A stretch of 64,000 nucleotides of DNA, taken from the NCBI GenBank assembly GCA_028583605.1, contig CM053331.1, forward strand, positions 4,839,008 to 4,903,007. Reading direction: 5' to 3'. Below are positions 54,701 to 64,000 of this stretch, one piece after another (position 1 is the stretch's first letter; every line of letters starts with the position of its first letter). The notes beneath the pieces were generated by a model. That model saw only the letters and a program-made list of their open reading frames with translations, was not told where the DNA came from and did no database searches. The position numbers and the translations under genes are program-made. The stretch is from Dastarcus helophoroides. Taxonomy: Eukaryota > Arthropoda > Insecta > Coleoptera > Bothrideridae.

Positions 54701-55711
54701 TTTCCTAATAGTTAAAATTTTTCCCAGAAGATCAAAAATTTTCCAGCATCAGATTTTTCCTAAAAGTTGGAAAACTTCCTAAAAGTTCGAAAATTTCCAA
54801 AATTTAGAAATTTGCCACACAATAAAATTTTTCCAAAAAATTCGAATTTTTCCCATAGGTTCAAAATTCTTCCAAGAGATCGAAATTCTCAAAAAAGTTA
54901 AAATTCCCCAAAATTTCAAACATTTTCCAAAAGTTTAAATTTTTCCCAAAAGATCGATAATTTTCCAAAACTTTAAATTTTTACCAAAAGTTCGAGAATT
55001 ATCCAAAAGTTCGAAAATTTCGCATATGTTCGTAAATTTCTTACACAAATATGTCCCGAAAATTCGGATTTTTTCAAACGTTCGAAATTTTCCCACAAGA
55101 TCGAATTTCCCATGAAGGTTCAAAAATTGCCCGAAATTTCAAAAATGTTCCAAAAATTTAAATATTTCCCATAAGATCGAACATTTTCCAAAGCATTAAA
55201 TTTTTCCCAAAAATTCGAAAATTTTCCAAAAGTTCGAAAATTTCCTAATAGTTAAAATTTTTCCCAGAAGATCAAAAATTTTCCAACATCAGAATTATCC
55301 TAAAAGTTGGAAAACTTCCTAAAAGTTCGAAAATTTCCCAAATTTAGAAATTTGCCACACAATAAAATTTTTCCAAAAAATTCGAATTTTTCCCATAATT
55401 CAAAATTTTTCCAAGACATCGAAATTCTTAAAAAAATTAAAATTCCTCAAAATTTCAAACATTTTCCAAAAGTTCAAATTTTTCCCAAAAGATCGATAAT
55501 TTTCCAAAACTACAAATTTTTCTCCAAAGTTCGAAATTTTCCCAAAAGTTCGAAAATTATCCAAAAGTTCGAAAATTTGGCATAATTTCTTACACAATCA
55601 AATATGTCCCGAAAATTCGGATTTTTTCATCGGAAATTTTCCCAACAGATCGAATTTCTCAAAACACTTCGAATTTTCCCTGAAATGTTGAAATTTTCTC
55701 TTAATTTCTTA
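51715..55711. repeat. TTCCCAAAAGTTCGAAA minisatellite, array 2, with larger internal duplications
   Basis: Four kilobases of the same short unit. Superimposed longer repeats start with CCCATGAAGGTTCAAAAAT-like sequence near 53470, 53945, 54232, 54570 and 55110. Segment 54550-54900 is nearly identical to 55090-55440 (offset about 538 bp). No gene. Confidence 0.9.
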
Positions 55712-55860
55712 AAATTGAAATACAAAACTTGTCCCCTGAAACCAAGAAAGATTAAAAAACACAACAAGGGTTACTCTAACGCGTTTCGACAGCCAAGCTA
55801 TCATCTTCAGAGAGAAACTAATTTCTAGTCTATTGGTCAACATTTCTCTGAAGATTTTAA
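55712..55860. mobile_element. Hammerhead-bearing element, left unit and remnant of right unit
   Basis: Begins internally at AAAATTGAAATACAAAAC after the junction segment shared with 38771-38936. It reads GTCCCCTGAAACCAAGAAAG and then an intact minus-strand hammerhead. After a spacer the opposite unit survives only as TTTCTCTGAAGATTTTAAT. Confidence 0.8.
55774..55814 (-). ncRNA. Minimal hammerhead ribozyme motif
   Basis: Order on minus: CUCU, CUGAAGA, U, GAUAGC-UUG-GCUGUC (one U-G pair), GAAA, CGCGUU, AGAG. The U-G pair is the intermediate between the U-A pair at 4718-4758 and the C-G pair at 35435-35475. Confidence 0.65.
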
Positions 55861-55910
55861 TACAGAAATCTTAATTTTTATTAGAAAACTCTGACTTTAT
55901 GTCTAAGAGA

Positions 55911-56900
55911 TTAACATAATTTCGTGCAGGAATATTTTAATTGCTCCGCGCACAAATTAGCAACAAATTATAGAAAATTTGAATCTAAATTTTCGAAAAA
56001 ATCTCAAATTTTTAGTACAGGAAAATGTCAAAATACCCCAGATAAAAGTTGAAACTAGAAAATGACCGAATTTTTTTCGAGAAAAGTGGAAGTTTTTAAA
56101 ATGGTCGGATTTTTTCTCGAAAAGTCGTCATTTTGAGAAAAAATTGAAATGTCAATCTTTCTCTAATAATTTTTTATCGAAATTTATCTTTGGAGCTTTC
56201 GGAGCCGAAGAGTCTTCATTTTGAGGCCTAGCTTGAATAACGTTTTGTTTCTACCAATTCCCGATCGCAAGTTGTGACGCAGCTGTCGCATTATTTAGGG
56301 ATGTCGAACCTCTTGACAGCCGTAAAACTGGTTTAAATTATCATTTTAAAGTATTTTACTTCAACGCACATATAAGGTGAAACAAATTAACATAATTTCG
56401 TGCAGGAATATTTTAATTGCTCCGCGTACAATACGTAGCAACAAATTATAGAAAATTTGAATCTCAGAATTTTAAAAATTTTCCTAAAAAAATCCCAAAT
56501 TTGTAATACAGGAAAAAGTCGAAAAACCCCAAAAGCAATTTCAGATTAAAGTTGAAACCAGAAAATGACCGATTTTTTTCCGAGAAAAGTTGAAGTCTTT
56601 AAACGGATCGGATTTTTTCTAGAGAAGTCGTCATTTTGAGAAAAATTGAAATGTCAATCTTTCTCTAATAATTTTTTATCGAAATTTATCTTTGGAGCTT
56701 TCGGAGCCAAAGAAGATTGCATGTCTTCATTTTGAGGCCTAGCTTGAATAAGATTTTGTTTCTCCCCATTCCCAATCGCAAGTTGTGACGCAGCTGTCGC
56801 ATTATTTAGGGATGTCGAACCTCTTGACAACCGTAAAACTGATTTAACTTATGATTTTAAAGTATTTTGCTTCAACGCACGCAAGGTCAAACAAATCTTT
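55911..56900. repeat. Tandem duplication, ~476-bp unit, two copies
   Basis: 55911-56386 and 56387-56900 share TTAACATAATTTCGTGCAGG, TTTTAATTGCTCCGCG, TTTGGAGCTTTCGGAGCC, GCAAGTTGTGACGCAGCTGT and TTAGGGATGTCGAACCTCTT in the same order. A third, more diverged copy lies at 51190-51480. Non-coding. Confidence 0.85.
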
Positions 56901-57004
56901 TATAGAGATTCGACTTGCTTTGTTAGCTGTGTCTTGTCTTAAAATCAATGACATTTATTTTTTGGTGGAACGGACTTTTGCTTGGTTATCTTCAAAAATT
57001 GATA

Positions 57005-57956
57005 TGTTACCGTTAAAGTATGAAATCCGTTATTTCATAGAATACCTAGTTATTCCATGAAATAATTGATCGTGTCCGTTAAAGTGTAAAACTCTCTTGT
57101 ATTTTATGGTTTAACTAGTTATTTCATAGAATAACGATCTGCAGCCCGTTAAAGTGTAAAATAATCTATATCATATATCTCGCTTTTTAGTATAAGGTAC
57201 ATTTACGTTTCGTTTAACAATATGGAAAATAGCGGGAAAAAAACGTTAGTTTCGAATTCAAATAAAAATAATTTTTGAAGGACGGCAAAAATACCAAAGC
57301 ATAAAACAACGAGAAAAAGTGATGCCAAATCTATTTTAGCTATCATCATAAAAATAACCGAAGAAGGATTTTTCCAATTGGGCACAAGAAACGGCCGCAT
57401 AAAACAATTATATTCCCGATCCCAGTTCAGTGTCTGCGAACAAAAATTAATTAAAATCAAAGAAGTACCGGATGTAAAAATATCGCTCCGTTCGGTTGCT
57501 ACAGCTCAAAGTTTAGGTACTGGGTAGGGATTTAAAAAATGTTCGTGTAAAACCCAGTGTGTCAACAAAAAATGTTTTTGTTTTAGAAATAATGTTCTTT
57601 GTAATTCAAAGTATCATTTTAGTAATCCTTGTTGTAACAAATGATTTTATGGTACGTTTCCATAAATACCATTTATACGCTGCATAAATTAGATAAATTG
57701 CTTCTTTTTCATTTTAATTGTCCATCATTAGTTTATTTATAGAAAACTTAGTTATTTTATTTTAGATAAATTGTTTATTTTACACTTTAACTGTCCCTCA
57801 TTAGTTAGTTTATAGAATACCTAGTTATTTCATAGAATAACTAGTTAAAGTGTCAAATTATTAACATATTACACACTTTAACGGACACGATCAGTTATTT
57901 CATGGAATAACTAGGTATTCTATGAAATAACTGCATTATATACTTTAACGGTAACA
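57005..57956 (+). mobile_element. Ginger-like DNA transposon, 952-bp deletion derivative
   Basis: The ends are TGTTACCGTTAAAGTA and its exact reverse complement TACTTTAACGGTAACA, fitting the TGTNR...YNACA tips known for Ginger elements. A 4-bp GATA duplication stands at 57001-57004 and 57957-57960, again as known for Ginger. The arms extend imperfectly for about 90 bp and contain palindromic AGTTATTTCATAGAATAACT-like sequences, also repeated subterminally near 57110-57145 and 57815-57845. Inside is only the C-terminal part of a transposase. The autonomous partner, with an integrase domain, is not in the window. Confidence 0.82.
57222..57644 (+). pseudogene. Ginger-type transposase remnant: start plus C-terminal cysteine-rich tail
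   Basis: One frame runs for 141 codons with only two internal stops (TGA at 57276-57278 and TAG at about 57525). It starts MENSGKKTLVSNSN. After the first stop it reads ITEEGFFQLGTRNGRIKQLY, SRSQFSVCEQKLIKIKEVP, ISLRSVATAQSLGTG, then a CxC...CxxxCxCxxxxxxC tail ending CCNK. This Arg-x-Ala-Ala-x-Gln-Ser then cysteine-rich ending is, from memory, characteristic of Ginger/KRBA2-like transposases. The integrase catalytic domain that should lie between the two parts is absent, so this is an internally deleted, non-functional copy. Family naming depends on the tail plus the tips and target duplication. Confidence 0.7.
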
Positions 57957-58094
57957 GATACACAAATCTTGTCCCCTGAAACCAACAAAGATTTAAAAAT
58001 AGAACAAGAATTACTCTTTAGCGTTGAGAGTTACACTTTAGCGTTTCGATAGCCAAGGTATCATTTTCAGAGAGATACTAAATTAATGACGTTG

Positions 58095-60360
58095 CAACAT
58101 ATTCTCTAATTTCGTTTTTACATAATGTCCTTACTAAAACAAATTTTGTTTTAAACAATAGTCCTCTTAAAATATCCTCCAGATTTCACTTTGTTGATAT
58201 GCTTGAAAGTCTTCCAGTCTTATATCTGTATCACGTTCTCGTTATAGTTTTAATTAAATTTCGGTTTAAACCTCTCTCTCGACTAACAAATCTCGTTTCA
58301 TTAGATTTCTCAGACTAAGTTTATTCAATCTATAATCCCTAGTGGGTTAACCATCTACAAAAAACAAATTGGATTTCTGTAGTATAGTTTATAATGGAGA
58401 TTTTGGAGCTTTATGCTTGAAGTGTCGAATTAATTTAGCTCGTTAAGATAATTTTATCATTTAATACAATTGTTAGCTGGAGCGACCTATATTTCATTAT
58501 TTTTTTCCATCGTCGCCTTCCAACGATCACTGCTGAATTATCAGCCGGCATTAAACAAGATTTATCCTGACGTCTGACATTAAAAAAGCAAGAAGCAAAA
58601 AATTTTAAAAAGGCTTGCATTTGTCTTGAACCTTAGACTTTCGAACGTTTTCGTGGACAGCGCTCCGGCATACAATAGAGCCACATGTTATCTCAGGTAG
58701 GGCACGTATGTATCCTCCATTCATCCGTGAGGGTAATAGTCATGTTTCCTTCATGTTTTAGGTTCCTGGAGCCTTTTGTGTACTTGCTAATTTTATTTCC
58801 TTGCTATGCCGCAAGTAAGTAAAATAGGTTACCACTGGGGCCACGATTCCCAGCCTGTAACATACAAGATCTTTTTCTATCCCCACTCTTTTACTAAGCG
58901 GCAACAGCATTGCGCCTACTGACTTACTTAATGACTAGGTGGCAGTTGCTCTCTCTTTCTAATATTTCTAGCCACATATTAGGGAAATTTGTAAACAATC
59001 TTTAAACGTATTTTTATTATTATATTAAGGAAGGCGTATTGGTAGCCCGGATTACACAACCCTATTATCATCAGTGCGCTGACTCGACAGAAGCCGGCTT
59101 TGCATTTTATTTAAACCAAATGAAAACGTAACAGAGTTAAATTCATTTGACGTAATGAAAACATAAAAAATATATCACGCTGATGCTTTACAGGATTACT
59201 GCATGTATTGCAAAAATGGCTTTGCTTTATTAGCTTTTTTTGTCCCCGTTTTATTTAGGTTGCTTTTACGAGCGGGCAAAATTGCAATGAGCTCGTTTTA
59301 CGCCAAAACATGATTAATTTCGATCAAGAAGCCAACGCGATAATAGCACGTGGATACGAGGATATTAAGCGAATGACAAGTGTTGATTTATTTTTATTAT
59401 ATGTTCGTGCGAATTCCCCCGATTTTATAAATCGCCCCCACATTTTTTACAACCGCATACGTTGTCTAAAATGAAATTTCGACCTAAAAAAAAACGGAAT
59501 ATAAAATTTCGCAAAGTGCTCATATTAAACGATATATCCAGCAGACGACGGGATAAATTTTCATTACAAAGCTAAGATGTTCGTCGCGAATATGAAGATG
59601 TTCATAAAATCCAACAATTTGCATAACTCATACACGCGATTTTTTATTCGAAAGAAAAACCCTCCCGCTATAACACTCGGTAAGTGTATGCGCGACATTT
59701 TACAAGTTTGTATCTGTTCCCTTTATTTCTCGTTGCGGTATCCCTCAACTAGCGAGTTTCTCTTTTTCCCCCTCTGTTCGGAAATGAGACAGGAAGATTT
59801 TAAGCGGGCGTCTCGTGAATATGAAACGAGCTTTGCATTTGTCCTCCGGTATTTTTCTTTTCCATACATATTTTACGATGCCTTTATAAGCTTACGCAAA
59901 GAGACAAAGGATTTCCTTATTTCTATTTTTCGAATGCGAAAATGTGTTTCGCGTTTGACACCGTCTTTTTTCGGGAATAAATTGAAAGGCACATGAGTGG
60001 TAACGACTCCTGCGACGGCCTCTCATCAGAACAAACAACGTTACGTAAACATATTTATCTCCCGAGTTTTTTGACAAAAAAAGCGGCGTTTCGCTCATCT
60101 TGACGTGTTTATTTTACAGCGGAAGTATCTCGGAAAGTGTACTCTCTTTCTTACCTTAATTTTAAAATAACGCGTCTTGACAGGGTAGTGAGAATGTTGG
60201 ATTGTTATAAGTTTTGTGATTTATGTTTGCCGCTTCTGGGCTTAAAATATAACTTAAAAGAGAGAAGCTAAAACTACTTTTATGAATATTTGTTTTCTTG
60301 AATACCTAAATTTTCTGTCAAAAATTGTGAGTTTAAAGGTGAATATTTTAAAAATATTGA
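58095..60360. other. Unique non-coding sequence
   Basis: No supported gene. 59270-60120 is richer in GC and CpG and not repeated here. The 139-codon frame at 59577-59996 has no recognisable domain and an unlikely composition (very Phe/Ser/Arg-rich), so I leave it uncalled. Confidence 0.5.
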
Positions 60361-60369
60361 CTTTATTTT

Positions 60370-61995
60370 ATGAAATTGTGGGTGAACCAGAAATATCCGG
60401 ATATGAATGCTTCGAAATCAATCTGGAGCCGTACACTATCAAAGGTGGGGTCATCTAGTATCAACCGTCAGATTAACGGTCGTGTTGTCTGTGTAAAAAT
60501 TCGAATTAATGTTTTGAGATTAGCACATATCGTTTGTCGTGGATGGCTCAGAAAGATGGGTATATGAATGCTTCGAAATCAACCTGGAGCCGCACACTAT
60601 CAAAGGTGCAGGTGTCTAGGATCATTCGTGAGGTATACGGTCATGTTGTCCGTGGAAAAATTTGAAATAATGTTTTGAGACTCGAATATAGTTATTATTT
60701 GTCGTGGATGACCCAGAAAGATGTGTATACGAATCCTTTAAAATCAACCTGGAGGCACACACTCTCAAAAGTGGGGGCATCTAGGATCATCCGCGAGGTT
60801 TACGATTGTCTTACCTGTGTCAAAATTCGGAGTAATGTTTTGAGATCCAAATATGGTTATCGCTTCTCGTTGATGACCCACAAAGATGGGTAAATGAATG
60901 CTTCGAAATCAACCAAGAGCCGCACACTATCAAAGGTGGGGGTATCTAGGATCATCCGTGAAGTGTACGATCGTGTTGTCCGTGAAAAAATCGGGAATAC
61001 TGTTTTGAGACTCGAATATAGTTATCGTTTGTGGTGGATGGCCCAGAAAGATGGGTATACGAAACCTTCGAAATCAATCTGGAGCCACACAGTCTCAAAA
61101 GTGGGGGCATCTAGGATCATCCGCGAGGTTTACGGTTGTGTTGTCTGTGTAAAAATTCGGAGTACAGTTTTGAGATCCAAATATGGTTATCGCTTCTCGT
61201 TGATGACCCAGAAAGATGGGTATATGAATGCTTTGGAATTAACCTGGAGCCGCACACTATCAAGAATGGGGATATCTAGAATCACCTGTGAGGTATACGG
61301 TCCTGTTGTCCGTGGAAAAATTTGGAATAATGTTTTGAGACTCGAATACAGTTATCATTTGTCGTGGATGACCCAGAAAGATGTGTATACGAGGATTCGT
61401 ATACACATCGATTTCAAAGGATTTTGAAATCAATCTGGAGCCACATACTTTCAAAAGTAGGGGCATCTAGGATCATCCGCGAGGTTAACGGTTGTGTTGC
61501 CTGTGTCAAAATTCGGAATAATGTTTTGAGATCCAAATATGGTTATCGCTTCTCGTTGATGATCCACAAAGATGGGTAAATAAATGCTTCGAAATCAACC
61601 TAGAGCCGCACACTATCAAAGGTGGGGGTATCTAGGATCATCCGTGAAGTGTACGATCGTGTTGTCCGTGAAAATATCTGGAATAATGTTTTGAGACTCG
61701 AATATAGTTATGATTTGTCGTGGATGGCCCACAAAGATGTGTATACGAATCCTTTGAAATCAATCTGGAGCCACACACTCTCAAAAGTGGGGGCATCTAG
61801 GATCATCCGTGAGGCTTACGGTTGTGTTGTCGGTGTAAAAATCCAAAGTAATGTTTTGAAATTCGAATATAGGTATCGTTTGTCTTGAATGGCCCAGAAA
61901 AATGGGTATATGAATGCTTTGAAATCAATCTGGAGCCGCACACTATCAAAGGTGGGGGCATCTAGAATTATCCGTGAGGTCTACGGTCGTGTTGT
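60370..61995. repeat. 165-bp satellite, 10 units in dimeric A/B order
   Basis: ACACTATC-AAAGGTG or ACACTCTC-AAAAGTG marks units near 60433, 60594, 60759, 60924, 61089, 61254, 61443, 61610, 61775 and 61940, spacing 165 bp apart from an insertion of about 24 bp before 61443. Units alternate between type A (GAGATCCAAATATGGTTATC, TTCTCGTTGATGACC) and type B (GAGACTCGAATATAGTTATC, TCGTGGATGGCCCAGAAAG), a 330-bp higher-order unit. As 165 is a multiple of three, one frame stays open for long stretches and reads RTLSKVGxSRIIREVYxxVV repeatedly. Confidence 0.92.
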
Positions 61996-62390
61996 CGTTA
62001 TTTTCAGTCTCCAAATGCACTCCTAATGCGTTTCTGATGTGCTTGCAGTATGTAATAGCGCTCTTGAGCTGCGTATTATCCTCTCCTGTTTCATTTTGTT
62101 GCTTCTGAGAAGTGAGTTACAATCGTGGGTGTCCTGGTACATTTCTAATTTAGGGTTGCGAACGTTTTCAGAAAAAATTCTTGGTCAAGTAAAAGCACTT
62201 GTTACTCGAGTTGTTATTAAGTTATTGTTGTTCGAGTTATTATTGTTCGAGTTATTACTGTTCGAGTTATTATTGTTCGAGTAATTATTGACGATGGGCG
62301 AAATATTGACATTTAACCTTAATTTTTGAAAGTTCAAGGGTAAAAACAAGGCAAACACTGGTCAAAAACAACCACCGTCGAAATCTAAAT
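61996..62390. other. Short spacer with a 17-bp minisatellite
   Basis: 62214-62285 has four tandem copies of a TTATTRTTGTTCGAG-type unit. The rest is unique with no gene. The open frame across 62039-62284 ends in the minisatellite and reads LLLFE repeats. Confidence 0.75.
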
Positions 62391-64000
62391 ATTTTTACGG
62401 CTGGAATTCACAATAAACCACTATTTCGCAGATATGACCGAAGAACATAAAAAAACAACGGTGAAAACACAACTTTAAAAGCATGTGCTTTTTAAATTGA
62501 GCAAAAGGGTGTTCCAACCTTAAAATATAAGTTATTTCACGGTGAAAGTACGTAGAAAATAGATGAGATCAATTTGTTGTAGATAAAATTTAATTTTACG
62601 GTCGAAATTTAAATAAAATCCGAACTTCGTCTAAAAATTGCATGTGCAATAAATACGCTTGAATATTTTAGGTTAAAAAATTAAAATTGGAAAACTCAGC
62701 TGGTAAATTGACAGAACAATTCAAATTGTCAAATATCAACGGTAAAAACAAAACTCTACGGGCATGTGACTTATAAATTGAGTGGAAGGGGGTTCCAACC
62801 GTAAAATATGAAATATTTTACGGTAAAAGAACCAAGAAAGTAAAGAAGATAAATCTATCGTGAAAAGAATTTGATTTCACGGTCAAAATTTAAATAAAAT
62901 TCAAATATAAGATATTTTACGGTAAAAGAACCAAGAAAGTAAAGAAGATAAATCGATCGTGAAAAGAATTTGATTTTACGGTCGCAGATATGACCAAAGA
63001 TCATCAAAAATCAACGGTGAAAACACAACGTTACAAGCACCTGCTTTACAAATTAAGCAAAAGGGTGTTCCAACCATAAAATATGGGTTATTTCACGGTA
63101 AAAGTACCTAGAAAATAGATAAGATCAATTTGTTGTCGAGAAAATTTAATTTTACCGTCGAAATTTAAATAAAATCCTGGTCTAAAACTTGTATGTGCAA
63201 TAAATACGCTTGGGTATTTTAGGTTAAAAATTAAAATTAAAAAACTCTGCTGGTAAATTGACAGAACAATGCAAATTGTCAAATATCAACGGTAAAAACA
63301 CAACTCTACGGGCATGTGACTTATAAATTGAGTGAAAGGGGGTTCCAACCGTAAAATATGAGATATTTCACGGTAAAAGAACCAAGAAAGTAAAGAAGAT
63401 AAATCTATCGTGAAAAGAATTTAATTTCACGGTCAGAATTTAAATAAAATCCAAATATAAGATATTTGACGGTAAAAGAACCAAGAAGGTAAAGAAAATA
63501 AATCGATCGTAAGAAGAATTTGATTTTACGGTCGCAGATATGACCAAAGATCATCAAAAATCAACGGTGAAAACACAACGTTACAAGCACCTGCTTTACA
63601 AATTAAGCAAAAGGGTGTTCCAACCATAAAATATGGGTTATTTCACGGTAAAAGTACCTAGAAAATAGATAAGATCAATTTGTTGTACAGAAAATTTAAT
63701 TTTACCGTCGAAATTTGAATAAAATCCTGGTCTAAAACTTGTATGTGCAATAAATACGCTTAGATATTTTAGGTTAAAAAATTAAAATTAAAAAACTCTG
63801 CTGGTAAATTGACAGAACAATGCAAATTGTTAACAATCAACGGTAAAAACACAACTCTACGGGCATGTGACTTATAAATTGAGTGAAAGGGGGTTCCAAC
63901 CGTAAAATATGAGATATTTCCCGGTAAAAGAACCCAGAAAGTAAAGAAGATAAATCTATCGTGAAAAAAATTTGATTTCACGGTCAAAATTTAAATTAAA
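62390..64000. repeat. 550-bp tandem repeat with ACGGT palindromes, continuing past the window
   Basis: GAAAGGGGGTTCCAACCGTA or close variants occur at about 62784, 63334 and 63885 (periods 550 and 551 bp). Each unit contains two related halves: one with AGGGGGTTCCAACCGTAAAA and one with AAAGGGTGTTCCAACCATAA. In the copy at 62798-62824 the arms ACCGTAAAATAT and ATATTTTACGGT are exact complements around GAA. ACGGT or its complement recurs many times per unit. Confidence 0.93.

Larger units (their letters stand above)
56956..58081. mobile_element. Hammerhead-bearing element interrupted by a Ginger-like transposon
   Basis: 56956-57004 is the outer end (GGTGGAACGGAC through CTTGGTTATCTTCAAAAATT) and 57957-58081 the rest (AATCTTGTCCCCTGAAACCA through a decayed minus-strand hammerhead to CAGAGAGATACTAA). 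Flanks AATCAATGACATT (56943-56955) and AATTAATGACGTT (58082-58094) match at 11 of 13 positions. Removing 57005-57956 and one GATA restores a continuous unit. Confidence 0.85.

Noticed and set aside
59577..59996. 139-codon plus-strand frame
   Set aside because: No recognisable domain, odd composition, no splice or promoter context. Chance is more likely.
60370..64000. CRISPR-like array
   Set aside because: Units are contiguous satellites without unique spacers, and the genome is eukaryotic.

Overview
The window is eukaryotic, AT-rich, and almost free of host genes. Tc1/mariner (DD41D), hAT, Ginger-like and Jockey-type elements occur together with long AT-rich tandem arrays. This fits an arthropod, most likely insect, heterochromatin-rich or intergenic region. 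Species cannot be fixed from sequence alone. I found no complete host protein-coding gene. The few real coding remnants belong to transposons, and nearly all other open frames are translations of low-complexity repeats.

Layout. 1-2121: Tc1/mariner element with very long inverted ends and a transposase broken by one frameshift; its left tip lies outside the window. 2122-6390: old diverged repeats of two block types. 6446-6644: one weak exon candidate. 6652-7017: hAT-type miniature element with an 8-bp target duplication. 9050-10830: ~160-bp satellite. 14450-21935: 23 units of a ~300-bp satellite. 27045-33925: AT-rich arrays bracketed by shared GC-richer boxes. 35560-41280: AT-rich minisatellite plus a ~0.75-kb segmental duplication. 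43644-47674: 5'-truncated, internally rearranged Jockey-clade retrotransposon with poly(A) and an 11-bp target duplication. 46470-46890 and 49900-55715: minisatellite with core TTCCCAAAAGTTCGAAA. 57005-57956: Ginger-like DNA transposon derivative nested in another repeat. 60370-61995: 165-bp satellite in dimeric order. 62390-64000: 550-bp tandem repeat running off the right edge.

The most interesting system is a dispersed element with about eleven copies (3600, 4621, 27110, 35278, 36284, 38937, 40793, 48492, 48865, 55712, 56956). Intact copies carry a 41-nt sequence that folds as a minimal hammerhead ribozyme: CUCU/AGAG stem I, CUGAAGA core, a 6-bp stem II that covaries between copies, GAAA, and a palindromic ACGCGU stem III that would require dimerisation. 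Copies occur as single units, inverted dimers and one three-unit form. Several are flanked by ~12-bp target duplications, and one insertion has an empty-site paralogue in the window. This resembles the minimal hammerheads known from Penelope-like elements and retrozymes; the particular family is not one I can name.

A second theme is that satellites and transposons are interleaved: minisatellite sits inside the Jockey copy, a Ginger element sits inside a hammerhead element, and a hammerhead element sits inside a segmental duplication. The order of events can therefore be partly reconstructed.
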